NCBI GenBank assembly: GCA_035511435.1
Contig: DATKFJ010000484.1
Span: 1 to 31,266 of the forward strand
Direction of reading: 5' to 3'
Length of the DNA stretch: 31,266 nt
Source of the DNA: JAMXLO01 sp035511435
GTDB taxonomy: Bacteria > Pseudomonadota > Alphaproteobacteria > Acetobacterales > Acetobacteraceae
Position 1 is the first letter of the stretch, and the number at the start of each line of letters is the position of its first letter. This document shows, one piece after another, positions 16,070-22,680 of this stretch. Under the pieces are notes generated by a model, which was not told the DNA's origin, did no database searches, and saw only the letters and a program-made list of their open reading frames with translations. The position numbers were made by a program, and so were the translations under genes.

Positions 16070-16811
16070 CCACGCGGACCGGGACCGCCCGCACCCAGAC
16101 CGCCCGCACCGGGACCGCCCGCACCGGGACCGCCTGCACCGGGACCGACAGCACCAAGACCGACAGTCTCGGCAGCATAGCGGTCGATGCGAAGCGCTAC
16201 TGGGGGCCACAGACGGAACACGCGCGCCGGCTGTTCCAGATCGGCATCGAGCGATTCCCACCCAACCTGATTCGCGCGGTCGGCTTGCAGAAGCAGGCCC
16301 CCGCGCAGGCATTTCCGAACTCATCGTGCCGGCGGATGAACTGTCCAGCTCGATCATGCCGGGCAAGACCAACCCGATGCAGTGCGAGGCGCTGGCCAGG
16401 GTCGCAGCACAGATCATGGGCAATCACGTTACGGTGACGATCGCCGGCGCGCAGGGCCACCTGGAACTCAACGTGTTCAAGCCGGTGATCATCCAGAATG
16501 TCCTGCAATCCTGTCGGCTTTTGGCGGATTGCGTGGTGAGTTTCGCGGCGCACATGGTCGACAAACTGGAACCGAACCGCGACCACATCGCCACGAACCT
16601 CGCGAAATCACTCATGCTCGTGACCGCGCTCAATCCCCGGATCGGCTATGACAAGGCGATCAAGATCGGCAAGCTCGCGCTTGCGGAGAACATCACGTTG
16701 AAGCAGGCGGCGGGAAAACTCGGTTTCGTCCGGCCGGAGGATTTCGATCGCTGGGTTGTCCCGGCGGAGATGACCATGCCGGGAGCCACGCTGCCGGGAG
16801 GCGGCGGCTGA
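16066..16811 (+). pseudogene. fumC: Class II fumarase gene fumC, internally deleted
   Basis: The N-terminal codons (TDSLGSIAVDAKRYWG, PPNLIRAVGLQKQ) match the first 50 or so residues of FumC and run in the frame starting at GTG 16066. At about 16305-16310 the match jumps to the C-terminal third, in another frame (GISELIVPADELSSSIMPGK and on to LNPRIGYDKAIKIGKLALAENITLKQAA). By comparison with E. coli FumC (467 residues), roughly 255 codons including most of the central helical domain are missing. The fumarate lyase signature SSSIMPGKTNP survives. The product cannot form the FumC tetramer core. The N-terminal codons also contain a six-unit 15-bp tandem repeat. GTG 16326 could start a C-terminal fragment, but a working enzyme is not expected. 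Confidence 0.93.
16078..16167 (+). repeat. 15-bp tandem repeat, six units
   Basis: Six in-phase copies of a 15-bp unit (typical ACCGGGACCGCCCGC) run from 16078 to 16167. They encode the pentapeptide T-(G/Q/K)-T-(A/D)-(R/C/S). The unit degrades towards the 3' end (GACAGC and AAG variants) where the normal fumC reading TDSLGS begins. It looks like expansion of the short TRTETDS-like segment at the start of fumC. Confidence 0.9.
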
Positions 16812-16816
16812 GTGGA

Positions 16817-17038
16817 TTGATCAAGCGAAGCTTCTCGCTCGCCGGCCACCGCACCAGCGTTGCGCTAGAGCAGGAGTTCTGGGCGGCGCTGACCCATATC
16901 GCTGCCGGCCGACATCAGTCCCTGACCGCGCTGGTCGCCGCCACCGACGCGGAGAGGACAGCCGGGCGGCCGCTTGCCTCCGCGCTGCGGGTGCTCGCCC
17001 TGGCCGAATTTTTCCCGGCGCGATTAACCTCTCACTAA
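16817..17038 (+). CDS. Ribbon-helix-helix domain protein (RHH_4 family)
   Basis: A 73-residue protein with the RHH_4 pattern: IKRSFSLAGHRTSVALEQEFWAAL (beta strand and first helix), then GRHQSLTALVAATDAER and PLASALRVLALAEFF. The family occurs mainly in alphaproteobacteria and is thought to bind DNA as a dimer; targets are unknown. Start is TTG 16817, 5 bp after the fumC remnant's stop, with no strong Shine-Dalgarno sequence. Its place directly after fumC fits the usual neighbourhood I recall for this family, which supports the fumC remnant being in its native position. Confidence 0.85.
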   Translation: MIKRSFSLAGHRTSVALEQEFWAALTHIAAGRHQSLTALVAATDAERTAGRPLASALRVLALAEFFPARLTSH

Positions 17039-17090
17039 ACCGCAAGTTGCATTGTCGTCAACTGATACAACCAACAGAAGGACCGGTCCG

Positions 17091-17270
17091 ATGCTGCTTA
17101 CCGTTAATACCGACGCTACTCCGAGTTCGCCGTGCAGCGAACTGGTGCTGTCCGATCGGCTGATCGCCCTGGCTCAGGACGCCGACCGTGCCGGCTATCC
17201 AGACACCGCCGAACATCTCGTGTCACTCGCGTGCAGCGTGTTCGACGAGGCGTCGAGAAAAAGCCATTGA
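17091..17270 (+). CDS. Small hypothetical protein, 59 residues
   Basis: No family recognised with certainty. The protein is MLLTVNTDA at the start, then ELVLSDRLIALAQDADRAG and TAEHLVSLACSVFDEA, predicting two amphipathic helices. AGAAGGA at 17076-17082 lies 8 bp before the ATG, a better start than the upstream ATG at 17052. It follows the RHH_4 gene by 52 bp. There is no signal peptide or membrane segment. Good ribosome-binding site and helix pattern suggest a real gene. Confidence 0.65.
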   Translation: MLLTVNTDATPSSPCSELVLSDRLIALAQDADRAGYPDTAEHLVSLACSVFDEASRKSH

Positions 17271-17484
17271 GCTCAAGATCGCCGTCGGCGGTTTCCGCAG
17301 CGACCATTCGCCGCTGCACGGGTTTCCCAAAGCCGCAATAATTTTGCCGAATCAAGTATATGGTTACTGTGCGCGGTAAGCGGATACTCGATTGCTCATC
17401 GCCCACATCGTGACCAACCGTTCAAAGTCATTATTCACGAATCTATCACGCGTGCGCTTTCAACCGGATGCAGTTTATCTGCAC

Positions 17485-17503
17485 AACCGAAAAAAGTTCG
17501 GTT
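17485..17503. promoter_or_regulatory. Hairpin in leader of the AlbA_2 gene
   Basis: AACCGAA (17485-17491) and TTCGGTT (17497-17503) form a perfect 7-bp stem with an AAAAG loop, 25 bp before the GTG at 17529. The surrounding 17330-17515 stretch is visibly more AT-rich than the window, which suits a promoter region. No defined promoter could be assigned. Confidence 0.35.
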
Positions 17504-17528
17504 ACGGTAATAGCCGCCCGTAGAGATC

Positions 17529-19022
17529 GTGCCGTCCCAGATGCCGCTGAAATCACTTGCACCGCTGTCCGATCACGATGCGCAGTCCGCAGGCCACGCG
17601 GAAATGCCGGCGTCAGCAACTGCTTCCGAAAGTGCCGTATTCGCGGCGGCTGCGCCATCCGACCTTCAATCGCTGGTCGATACGCCGTGCCGCACGCTCG
17701 ATGTCGAGTACAAAAGCTGGCGGAACCTGAAGCATATCGAAGACCGCGCGGAGTTGGCGCGCGACATCGCCGCACTGGCGAACCACGGCGGCGGCCACAT
17801 CGTCTTCGGCTTTCACGAAGGCACTTTGGCCGCCGAAGACAATCATCCGTTCTGGACGGACTGCACCGCGGAGCAGGTCGCCGCGATTGTTTGCACCTTC
17901 CTCGACCCGCCCGTGCAATGCGAGGTGGCGACGCTGCGTTCCGCGATCGGCAACAGCCATCCGGTGATCCGCGTGCCGGGTCATGGCGTCGTGCCGATCT
18001 GCATTCGCCAGGATGGCCCGCTGGTCGGCGAGGCCCGGTTGATCGAGCGCGGCTGCTATTACACCCGCAAACATGCGGTGGTTGCCCGGGGTCAGTACAT
18101 CGGGGTGCCGATGCCGCGCAGTGGCCGCCTCGAAATGCCGCAGGAATGGGCGCCATTGATCCGCCGCTGCGTGCGGCAGGATCGCGAGGCACTGCTCGCG
18201 ATGATCGAGGCCTCGATCGAAGGCCGCAAGCAGACGCCGGCCCTCGCGAAACGGCTGGAGGCCTGGCATGCGGCCGCGCATGCCGCGTTCCTTGTCCTGG
18301 CACCGCTCAGTCCGCGTGCGGAGCATCTGACGCACCGACACTACGCGCTGTCCTATGGTCTTGAGCTGATCGGCCCTGAAATGCTGGAGCACGCCCAGCT
18401 TCCCGAATTGCTGCGCCGCGTGGTGTTCGAATTGCAACCGATGTTCCGCGGTGCATTGAACATGTTCGATCCACCATACCGGCGGGCTGTGCGGCCTCGC
18501 TTTACCGTCGATGAAGCCACCGGCGACGCGGAAACCGACTTCCTGGAAGTCGCCTGGCTGCGCGACCGTCCGCCGAACGAGACTACGGATTTCTGGCGTG
18601 TGTCGCCGCGCGGCTTCGCCAGTATCGTGCGCGACTATACCGAGGACAGGGCAGGTCAGAGCCAGCAGCCGGGAACCCGATTCAGTCCGAATGTGCTGGC
18701 ACGGGAGATCGCCCAACTGGTGTGTCATGCGCGTGCTCTGCTGCGCTTCTTCGCCGGCGTGCCGCGCGTGTCGCTGCGCTGCGAATGGTGGGGCCTGGCC
18801 GGTCGCGAACTGTTTGATCCGGAAACCGGCTGGGCCAACCGCAAACCGGCGGTCGACGACCACCGTCTGGTGACGCTGCAAGTGCCGGCGGCAAGCCTCG
18901 CGCAGGCCTGGCCGGATGTCGTTGCTCAGATCATGGCGCCGGTGTTGCGCGTGTTCGAGCCGGATCTTGCGCTGGGACCCGACTGGGTGCGCGCCCAATC
19001 GGCGCAATGGGACACGGCCTGA
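17529..19022 (+). CDS. AlbA_2 (Schlafen-like) putative DNA/RNA-binding domain protein
   Basis: A 497-residue protein. Residues about 45-195 form an AlbA_2 domain: LQSLVDTPCRTLDVEYKSW, then RAELARDIAALANHGGGHIVFGFHE, PPVQCEV, and YYTRKHAVVA. This domain occurs in transcription-regulator-like and Schlafen proteins; in several contexts it binds nucleic acid. The remaining 300 residues (from GRLEMPQEW) match nothing I recognise and lack the ATPase/HTH module that often follows AlbA_2. There is no membrane segment. The start is GTG 17529 or ATG 17541; the first 40 residues are low-complexity. The gene is isolated, with an AT-richer upstream region. Cellular role unknown. Confidence 0.82.
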   Translation: MPSQMPLKSLAPLSDHDAQSAGHAEMPASATASESAVFAAAAPSDLQSLVDTPCRTLDVEYKSWRNLKHIEDRAELARDIAALANHGGGHIVFGFHEGTLAAEDNHPFWTDCTAEQVAAIVCTFLDPPVQCEVATLRSAIGNSHPVIRVPGHGVVPICIRQDGPLVGEARLIERGCYYTRKHAVVARGQYIGVPMPRSGRLEMPQEWAPLIRRCVRQDREALLAMIEASIEGRKQTPALAKRLEAWHAAAHAAFLVLAPLSPRAEHLTHRHYALSYGLELIGPEMLEHAQLPELLRRVVFELQPMFRGALNMFDPPYRRAVRPRFTVDEATGDAETDFLEVAWLRDRPPNETTDFWRVSPRGFASIVRDYTEDRAGQSQQPGTRFSPNVLAREIAQLVCHARALLRFFAGVPRVSLRCEWWGLAGRELFDPETGWANRKPAVDDHRLVTLQVPAASLAQAWPDVVAQIMAPVLRVFEPDLALGPDWVRAQSAQWDTA

Positions 19023-19090
19023 TCAGTGTGGCCCGCCTGATCAGCGAGGCCCACCTGCTCAACAACGCCCGCCTGCTCAACGACGCCTAC
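19019..19090 (+). repeat. 18-bp tandem repeat, four units, across a stop codon
   Basis: Four 18-bp units starting CTGATCAG or CTGCTCAA (19019-19036, 19037-19054, 19055-19072, 19073-19090), then a partial fifth. The stop codon of the AlbA_2 gene (19020-19022) is inside the first unit. The repeat ends 14 bp from the 3' end of the tRNA gene. Confidence 0.8.
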
Positions 19091-19104
19091 CTGATCGGCA
19101 AGGA

Positions 19105-19179
19105 TGGTGGGCGCGACAGGGATTGAACCTGTGGCCCCTGCCGTGTCGAGGCAGTGCTCTACCGCTGAGCTACGCGCCC
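19105..19179 (-). tRNA. tRNA-Val (GAC), CCA encoded
   Basis: Reads on the minus strand. The acceptor GGGCGCG pairs with CGCGCCC, with discriminator A and an encoded CCA. The D-arm is GCTC-AGCGGTA-GAGC, the anticodon stem CTGCC/GGCAG, and the T-arm ACAGG-TTCAATC-CCTGT. The 7-base anticodon loop is TCGACAC, giving anticodon GAC (plus-strand 19145-19147), which reads valine GUC/GUU codons. Every stem pairs perfectly, so the gene looks functional. Position 33 is C (base 19148), where U is almost universal. Confidence 0.93.
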
Positions 19180-19264
19180 ATCCGAAGCGAGAAATACCGC
19201 CTTCGCGGGGCTACAGGCAAGCTTGGCTGGTGACAGCGCGCTCCGCGACCGCTTCAATGCGGCG

Positions 19265-20158
19265 ATGGACGTGCCAATGGACATGCCGCTCGCCGCCGCC
19301 GTAGTTCCCGCCGCCGCGGTCGTGGTGCTGCGCCCGGCACGACAGACCATTCCAATCATCTTCGCCTCGCCGCATTCCGGGCGAACCTATCCTGACGATT
19401 TACTCGCCGCCGCCCGGCTGGATGCTCTCAGTCTCCGCCGCAGCGAGGACAGTTTCGTAGACGAGTTGTTTGCCGCGGCGCCGGATCATGGCGCGCCGCT
19501 GCTCGCCGCTACCTTCCCCCGCGCCTACTGCGACGCCAACCGGGAAGCGTGGGAACTGGATCCGGCAATGTTCGCCGACAAGCTGCCGTCCTGGGTCAAT
19601 ACCACCAGCGCCCGGGTCGGCGCCGGACTTGGCACGATCGCCCGGGTGGTGGCATCGGGTGAGGCGATCTACCGCGACAAGCTCGCGTTCGCCGATGCAG
19701 AGCGGCGGGTGCGCACCTGCTGGAAGCCATTCCACGACACCCTTGGCGCGTTGATCGCTGCCACCCAGGCCGAGTTCGGCTTGTGTTTGCTGATCGACTG
19801 CCACTCGATGCCGTCGCACGGCCATGCGGCGCGGTCCGGCGGGCGAAGCGCCGACTTCATTCTGGGCGACGCGCACGGCACGGCCTGCGCACCACGGGCG
19901 ACACGGCTGGTGGAAAGCCTGCTGACCGGGTTGGGTTATTCGGTTCGGCGCAACGACCCCTACGCCGGCGGCTACATCACCCGCAACTACGGGCGGCCAC
20001 GTGAAGGCGTGCACGCACTACAGATCGAAGTCGCCCGCGATTTGTACATGGATGAAGGCCGCATCGAGCGGCTGCCGGCCTTTCAGGCGATGCAGCAGAA
20101 CATTACCGGATTTATCGTGGGACTGGCTGAACAGGCGGGCGCGGTCCTGGAGGGCTGA
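19265..20158 (+). CDS. N-formylglutamate amidohydrolase family protein
   Basis: A 297-residue member of the FGase family, which hydrolyses N-formyl-L-glutamate (last step of one histidine degradation route) or related N-acyl amino acids. Marks are IIFASPHSGRTYP near residues 30-42 with the metal-binding His, RSEDSFVDELF, a second region LLIDCHSMPSHG, and the C-terminal GGYITRNYGRPREGVHALQIEVARDLYMDE carrying further zinc/catalytic residues. ATG 19265 was chosen; TTG 19223 would add 14 residues, and neither has a good Shine-Dalgarno sequence. No other hut genes are adjacent, so a role in histidine catabolism is not shown. It is divergent from the tRNA gene. Confidence 0.9.
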   Translation: MDVPMDMPLAAAVVPAAAVVVLRPARQTIPIIFASPHSGRTYPDDLLAAARLDALSLRRSEDSFVDELFAAAPDHGAPLLAATFPRAYCDANREAWELDPAMFADKLPSWVNTTSARVGAGLGTIARVVASGEAIYRDKLAFADAERRVRTCWKPFHDTLGALIAATQAEFGLCLLIDCHSMPSHGHAARSGGRSADFILGDAHGTACAPRATRLVESLLTGLGYSVRRNDPYAGGYITRNYGRPREGVHALQIEVARDLYMDEGRIERLPAFQAMQQNITGFIVGLAEQAGAVLEG

Positions 20159-20218
20159 CTCCGATGCACTGGCACGGGCATCCGAGCGTGGCGCGCCCAC
20201 GCGCTATGGGCAATTGCC

Positions 20219-20247
20219 AAAAAAATGGCGACCCTTGTGGGGCCGCC
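20219..20247 (-). terminator. Intrinsic terminator on minus strand
   Basis: Reading the minus strand, GGCGGCCC (20247-20240), loop CACAA, then GGGTCGCC (20234-20227) form an 8-bp stem with one G-T pair, followed by A and seven T (20225-20219). No minus-strand protein gene lies upstream, so a short transcript is implied. Confidence 0.78.
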
Positions 20248-20321
20248 AAGTTTAGGGAGGAAACGTCCAAGAAAGCAGACAGCGCGGTCAGGGACCGCAT
20301 TGCTGCGACGCACAATCTAGG
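20219..20321 (-). ncRNA. Candidate trans-acting small RNA with anti-Shine-Dalgarno CCUCCC
   Basis: In the gap between the amidohydrolase and transglycosylase genes, the minus strand has all the parts of a roughly 100-nt sRNA. It has a promoter-like pair (20328-20356), a perfect 6-bp hairpin GCGGTC-CCT-GACCGC (20298-20284), an unpaired stretch with TTTCCTCCC (CCUCCC at 20260-20255), and an intrinsic terminator ending in seven T. Alphaproteobacterial sRNAs with exposed CCUCC motifs are known to pair with ribosome-binding sites. No family assignment is possible without a search. The ends are estimates. Confidence 0.5.
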
Positions 20322-20327
20322 CGATCG

Positions 20328-20356
20328 ATCATTCGTCTGCAAGTGATATTTTGCAA
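20328..20356 (-). promoter_or_regulatory. Possible sigma-70-type promoter of the candidate sRNA
   Basis: On the minus strand, TTGCAA (20356-20351) and AATGAT (20333-20328) are 17 bp apart, four of six matches to each consensus hexamer. Transcription would begin near 20321. Confidence 0.35.
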
Positions 20357-20432
20357 CGCAGCATTGCTGACCGCCGATTGCCGCTTTCAAGCCGAGGGAT
20401 CGCCGGCAACCCTTTGCTAACACTTGGCTTCT

Positions 20433-21236
20433 ATGATCCGGCCTATGCGGCACTTGTGTTTGATTTCCTTGGTTTTTCTGGGTCTTTCGAGCCTCGCGCG
20501 GGCCGAGCCCATCCCGGTCCCGGCGATCGCTCAGGGGATGCTGTGCCGCGCGGCAATCGGCTCTGCCGAGAGGGCAAACGGCATACCGGCGGCCCTGTTG
20601 GGCGCTATCGGCCGAGTCGAAAGCGGTCGGCGCGACCCGGTGACCGGTGCCTGGCACCCCTGGCCCTGGACAGTGGACGCCGAGGGGCAGGGTTCCTTCT
20701 ACGATTCGAAGGCCCAGGCAATTGCTGCGGTGCGCGCCATGCAGGCACGCGGGGTCCAGTCCATCGATGTTGGTTGCATGCAGGTGAACCTGATGCACCA
20801 CCCGAACGCCTTTAGCAGCCTTGACCTGGCGTTCGAGCCGCAGGTCAACGCAGCTTATGCGGCGCGGTTCCTCAAGGAGCTGTATGGCCAGACCGGCGAC
20901 TGGTCCAAGGCCGCGGCACTCTACCACTCGGCTACGCCTGAACTGGGAGCCGACTACCAGCGCAAGGTGCTGGCGGTCTGGCCAGAGGAGCAGCGGCTTG
21001 CCAGCGCCGCCATGCCATCACCGCTGTCCCAGGCCTGGGGCGCCACCATGCCCCAGAGGCCGTCCGGCTTCATGTCCGTGGTACGCCGGCTGCCGGGCGG
21101 GCAGTCACCGGGTCCGCGGATGATCATGTTGCCGAACGTCGGCGGCGTTACCACACCTGGCCGCGGTCTGGACGGGTACAGGGCCAGGCCTATCGGGCTT
21201 GCCTACCTGCCACCGGCGTCTCACGCCGGCCTATAG
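20433..21236 (+). CDS. Secreted lytic transglycosylase (SLT domain)
   Basis: A peptidoglycan-cleaving lysozyme-like protein acting in the periplasm. The start MIRPMRHLCLISLVFLGLSSLARA is a signal peptide. The SLT fold follows: IPAALLGAIGRVESGRRDP, whose Glu is the catalytic acid, then DVGCMQVNLMHHPNAF and YGQTGDWSKAAALYHSATPELGADY. The last 75 residues are Pro/Gly-rich and not recognisable. ATG 20433 was taken; ATG 20445 gives a shorter signal peptide. No Shine-Dalgarno sequence is evident. Such enzymes often accompany flagella or secretion systems, but none is seen nearby. It is convergent with the CoA-transferase gene. Confidence 0.87.
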   Translation: MIRPMRHLCLISLVFLGLSSLARAEPIPVPAIAQGMLCRAAIGSAERANGIPAALLGAIGRVESGRRDPVTGAWHPWPWTVDAEGQGSFYDSKAQAIAAVRAMQARGVQSIDVGCMQVNLMHHPNAFSSLDLAFEPQVNAAYAARFLKELYGQTGDWSKAAALYHSATPELGADYQRKVLAVWPEEQRLASAAMPSPLSQAWGATMPQRPSGFMSVVRRLPGGQSPGPRMIMLPNVGGVTTPGRGLDGYRARPIGLAYLPPASHAGL

Positions 21237-21246
21237 GGTCCCCAGG

Positions 21247-21278
21247 CTGTAGCATCACCGGCCTGTAGCATCACCGGC
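21247..21278. repeat. 16-bp tandem duplication at a gene end
   Basis: CTGTAGCATCACCGGC occurs twice head-to-tail (21247-21262, 21263-21278). The second copy includes the stop codon and last codons of the minus-strand CoA-transferase gene. Confidence 0.85.
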
Positions 21279-22401
21279 CGAATTCGGCGCGGATGGCGGC
21301 CGAATGCTCGCCGATCGCGGGAACCGGGCCCAAGGGTCGGGCACCGTCGCTGAACAGGACCGGTGGGGCGGCGAGTTCTACCTCGCCGTTCGGTGTCTGC
21401 ACCGTCGCGCGACGCAGCGCGGGATGACTGGCGAGTGCGGCCACATCATTGACGAAGCCATAGGCGGTGTTGGCGGCGCGCAGTTTCGCCGCGGCCTGGG
21501 TGCGCGTCATTCCAGCGAAGATTGCGCCGATGTGGCCGTCCACCATCGGTCGGTTGGCGACGCGGGCAACATTGGTGTCGAAGCCGGTCCGCTTTGGCAG
21601 GTCGGGTTCGTCCAGAAAGCGGGCGCAGAATTCAGCCCATTCGCGTTCGTTCTGGATGGCGATCAGTACCAGCGCGCCATCGGTCGTGGGGAAGGCACCG
21701 TATGGGCAGATCGACGGATGAGCGAGGCCGATGCGCTGCGGGGCGCGGCCGGTGCCTTCGTAGAACAGCAGCGGCACGTTCATCCAGTCGGCCATGCCGT
21801 CGAACAGGCTGACCTTCAGGCCCCTGCCGTGTCCGGTGATGCCGCGACCGATCAGTGCCTCCAGCACGCCGGCGTGCGCGGCCATGCCGCAGGCTATGTC
21901 GCAGCCGGAAACGCCGACACGGCCTGGTCCGGCCGGATGGCCGGTGATCGAGGCCAGGCCCGATTCCGCCTGCACCAGCAGGTCGTATGCCTTCATCGTT
22001 GCATAGTCGCCGCTGTCGCCGTAGCCGGAGATGTCAACCGTGATCAGGCGCGGGTGACGTTCGCGCAGCGTGTCGGAACCGAAGCCGGCGCGGGCGGCGG
22101 CGCCAGGCGCGAGGTTCTGGATAAACACGTCGGCGCGCGCGAGGATGCGATGCAGCAGTGCCGCGTCGTTCGCTTGCTTGATGTCGGCGACAAGGCTTTG
22201 CTTGCCGCGGTTCAGCCAGACGAAGTAGCTGGACAGGCCGCTCGCCGCCGTGTCGTAGCCGCGCGCGAAATCGCCTTCCGCGCGTTCGATCTTGATGACG
22301 CGCGCGCCGGCATCGGCAAGTCGCGAGCTGCAATACGGCGCGGCGACGGCCTGTTCCAGCGAAACGACAAGCAGGTTGGCCAGGGGAAGCAGTGCTGTCA
22401 T
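21271..22401 (-). CDS. CaiB/BaiF (class III) CoA-transferase family protein
   Basis: A 376-residue class III CoA-transferase; the family moves CoA between carboxylic acids, for example formyl-, carnitinyl- or succinyl-CoA. Marks are the N-terminal LLVVSLEQAVAAPYCSSRLADAGARVIKIER, then GKQSLVADIK, ADVFIQNLAPGAAAR, and KAYDLLVQAESGL, where Asp140 is the expected active-site aspartate forming the acyl anhydride. GHGRGLKVSLFDGMADWM and a C-terminal domain with LLFYEGTGRAP follow. The ATG at 22401 has no clear Shine-Dalgarno sequence. It is divergent from the acyl-CoA dehydrogenase gene, and the two may serve one acid-activation and oxidation route (inference). Substrate unknown. Confidence 0.94.
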   Translation of the reverse strand: MTALLPLANLLVVSLEQAVAAPYCSSRLADAGARVIKIERAEGDFARGYDTAASGLSSYFVWLNRGKQSLVADIKQANDAALLHRILARADVFIQNLAPGAAARAGFGSDTLRERHPRLITVDISGYGDSGDYATMKAYDLLVQAESGLASITGHPAGPGRVGVSGCDIACGMAAHAGVLEALIGRGITGHGRGLKVSLFDGMADWMNVPLLFYEGTGRAPQRIGLAHPSICPYGAFPTTDGALVLIAIQNEREWAEFCARFLDEPDLPKRTGFDTNVARVANRPMVDGHIGAIFAGMTRTQAAAKLRAANTAYGFVNDVAALASHPALRRATVQTPNGEVELAAPPVLFSDGARPLGPVPAIGEHSAAIRAEFGR

Positions 22402-22680
22402 GGCGCGTGAGTGGCACGAAGCTGTGCCGGACTCAACGGACAGACAGGTCAGGCCCCTGACCGCCCAACCGCCTCGGCGGCGTCGCGGAACCGCCTATGC
22501 CGCAACGATGCGCACGACGGCCGCCCACCCCACGCGTCATCGTCTCGGCAACGTGAATGCCGCACGCCGGCGCGACGCTCCGGCCGCACGATAACAGGCC
22601 TCACGGTCGCTGCTGCTGGTTCGCTTGCACCCCTGAACCCAGGCGCTTAATCACCGTGGGTGAGGCTCCGGGAGACCCAG

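Noticed and set aside
16078..16167. Tandem repeat as a CRISPR array
   Set aside because: The 15-bp units are contiguous and coding-phase, with no spacers and no cas genes.
17613..19007. 464-codon minus-strand open frame antisense to the AlbA_2 gene
   Set aside because: The plus strand carries a recognisable AlbA_2 domain; the antisense peptide has no recognisable domain and shadow-like composition.
20159..20346. Small plus-strand frame after the amidohydrolase gene
   Set aside because: It has no ribosome-binding site or recognisable family and overlaps the antisense terminator and sRNA structure.
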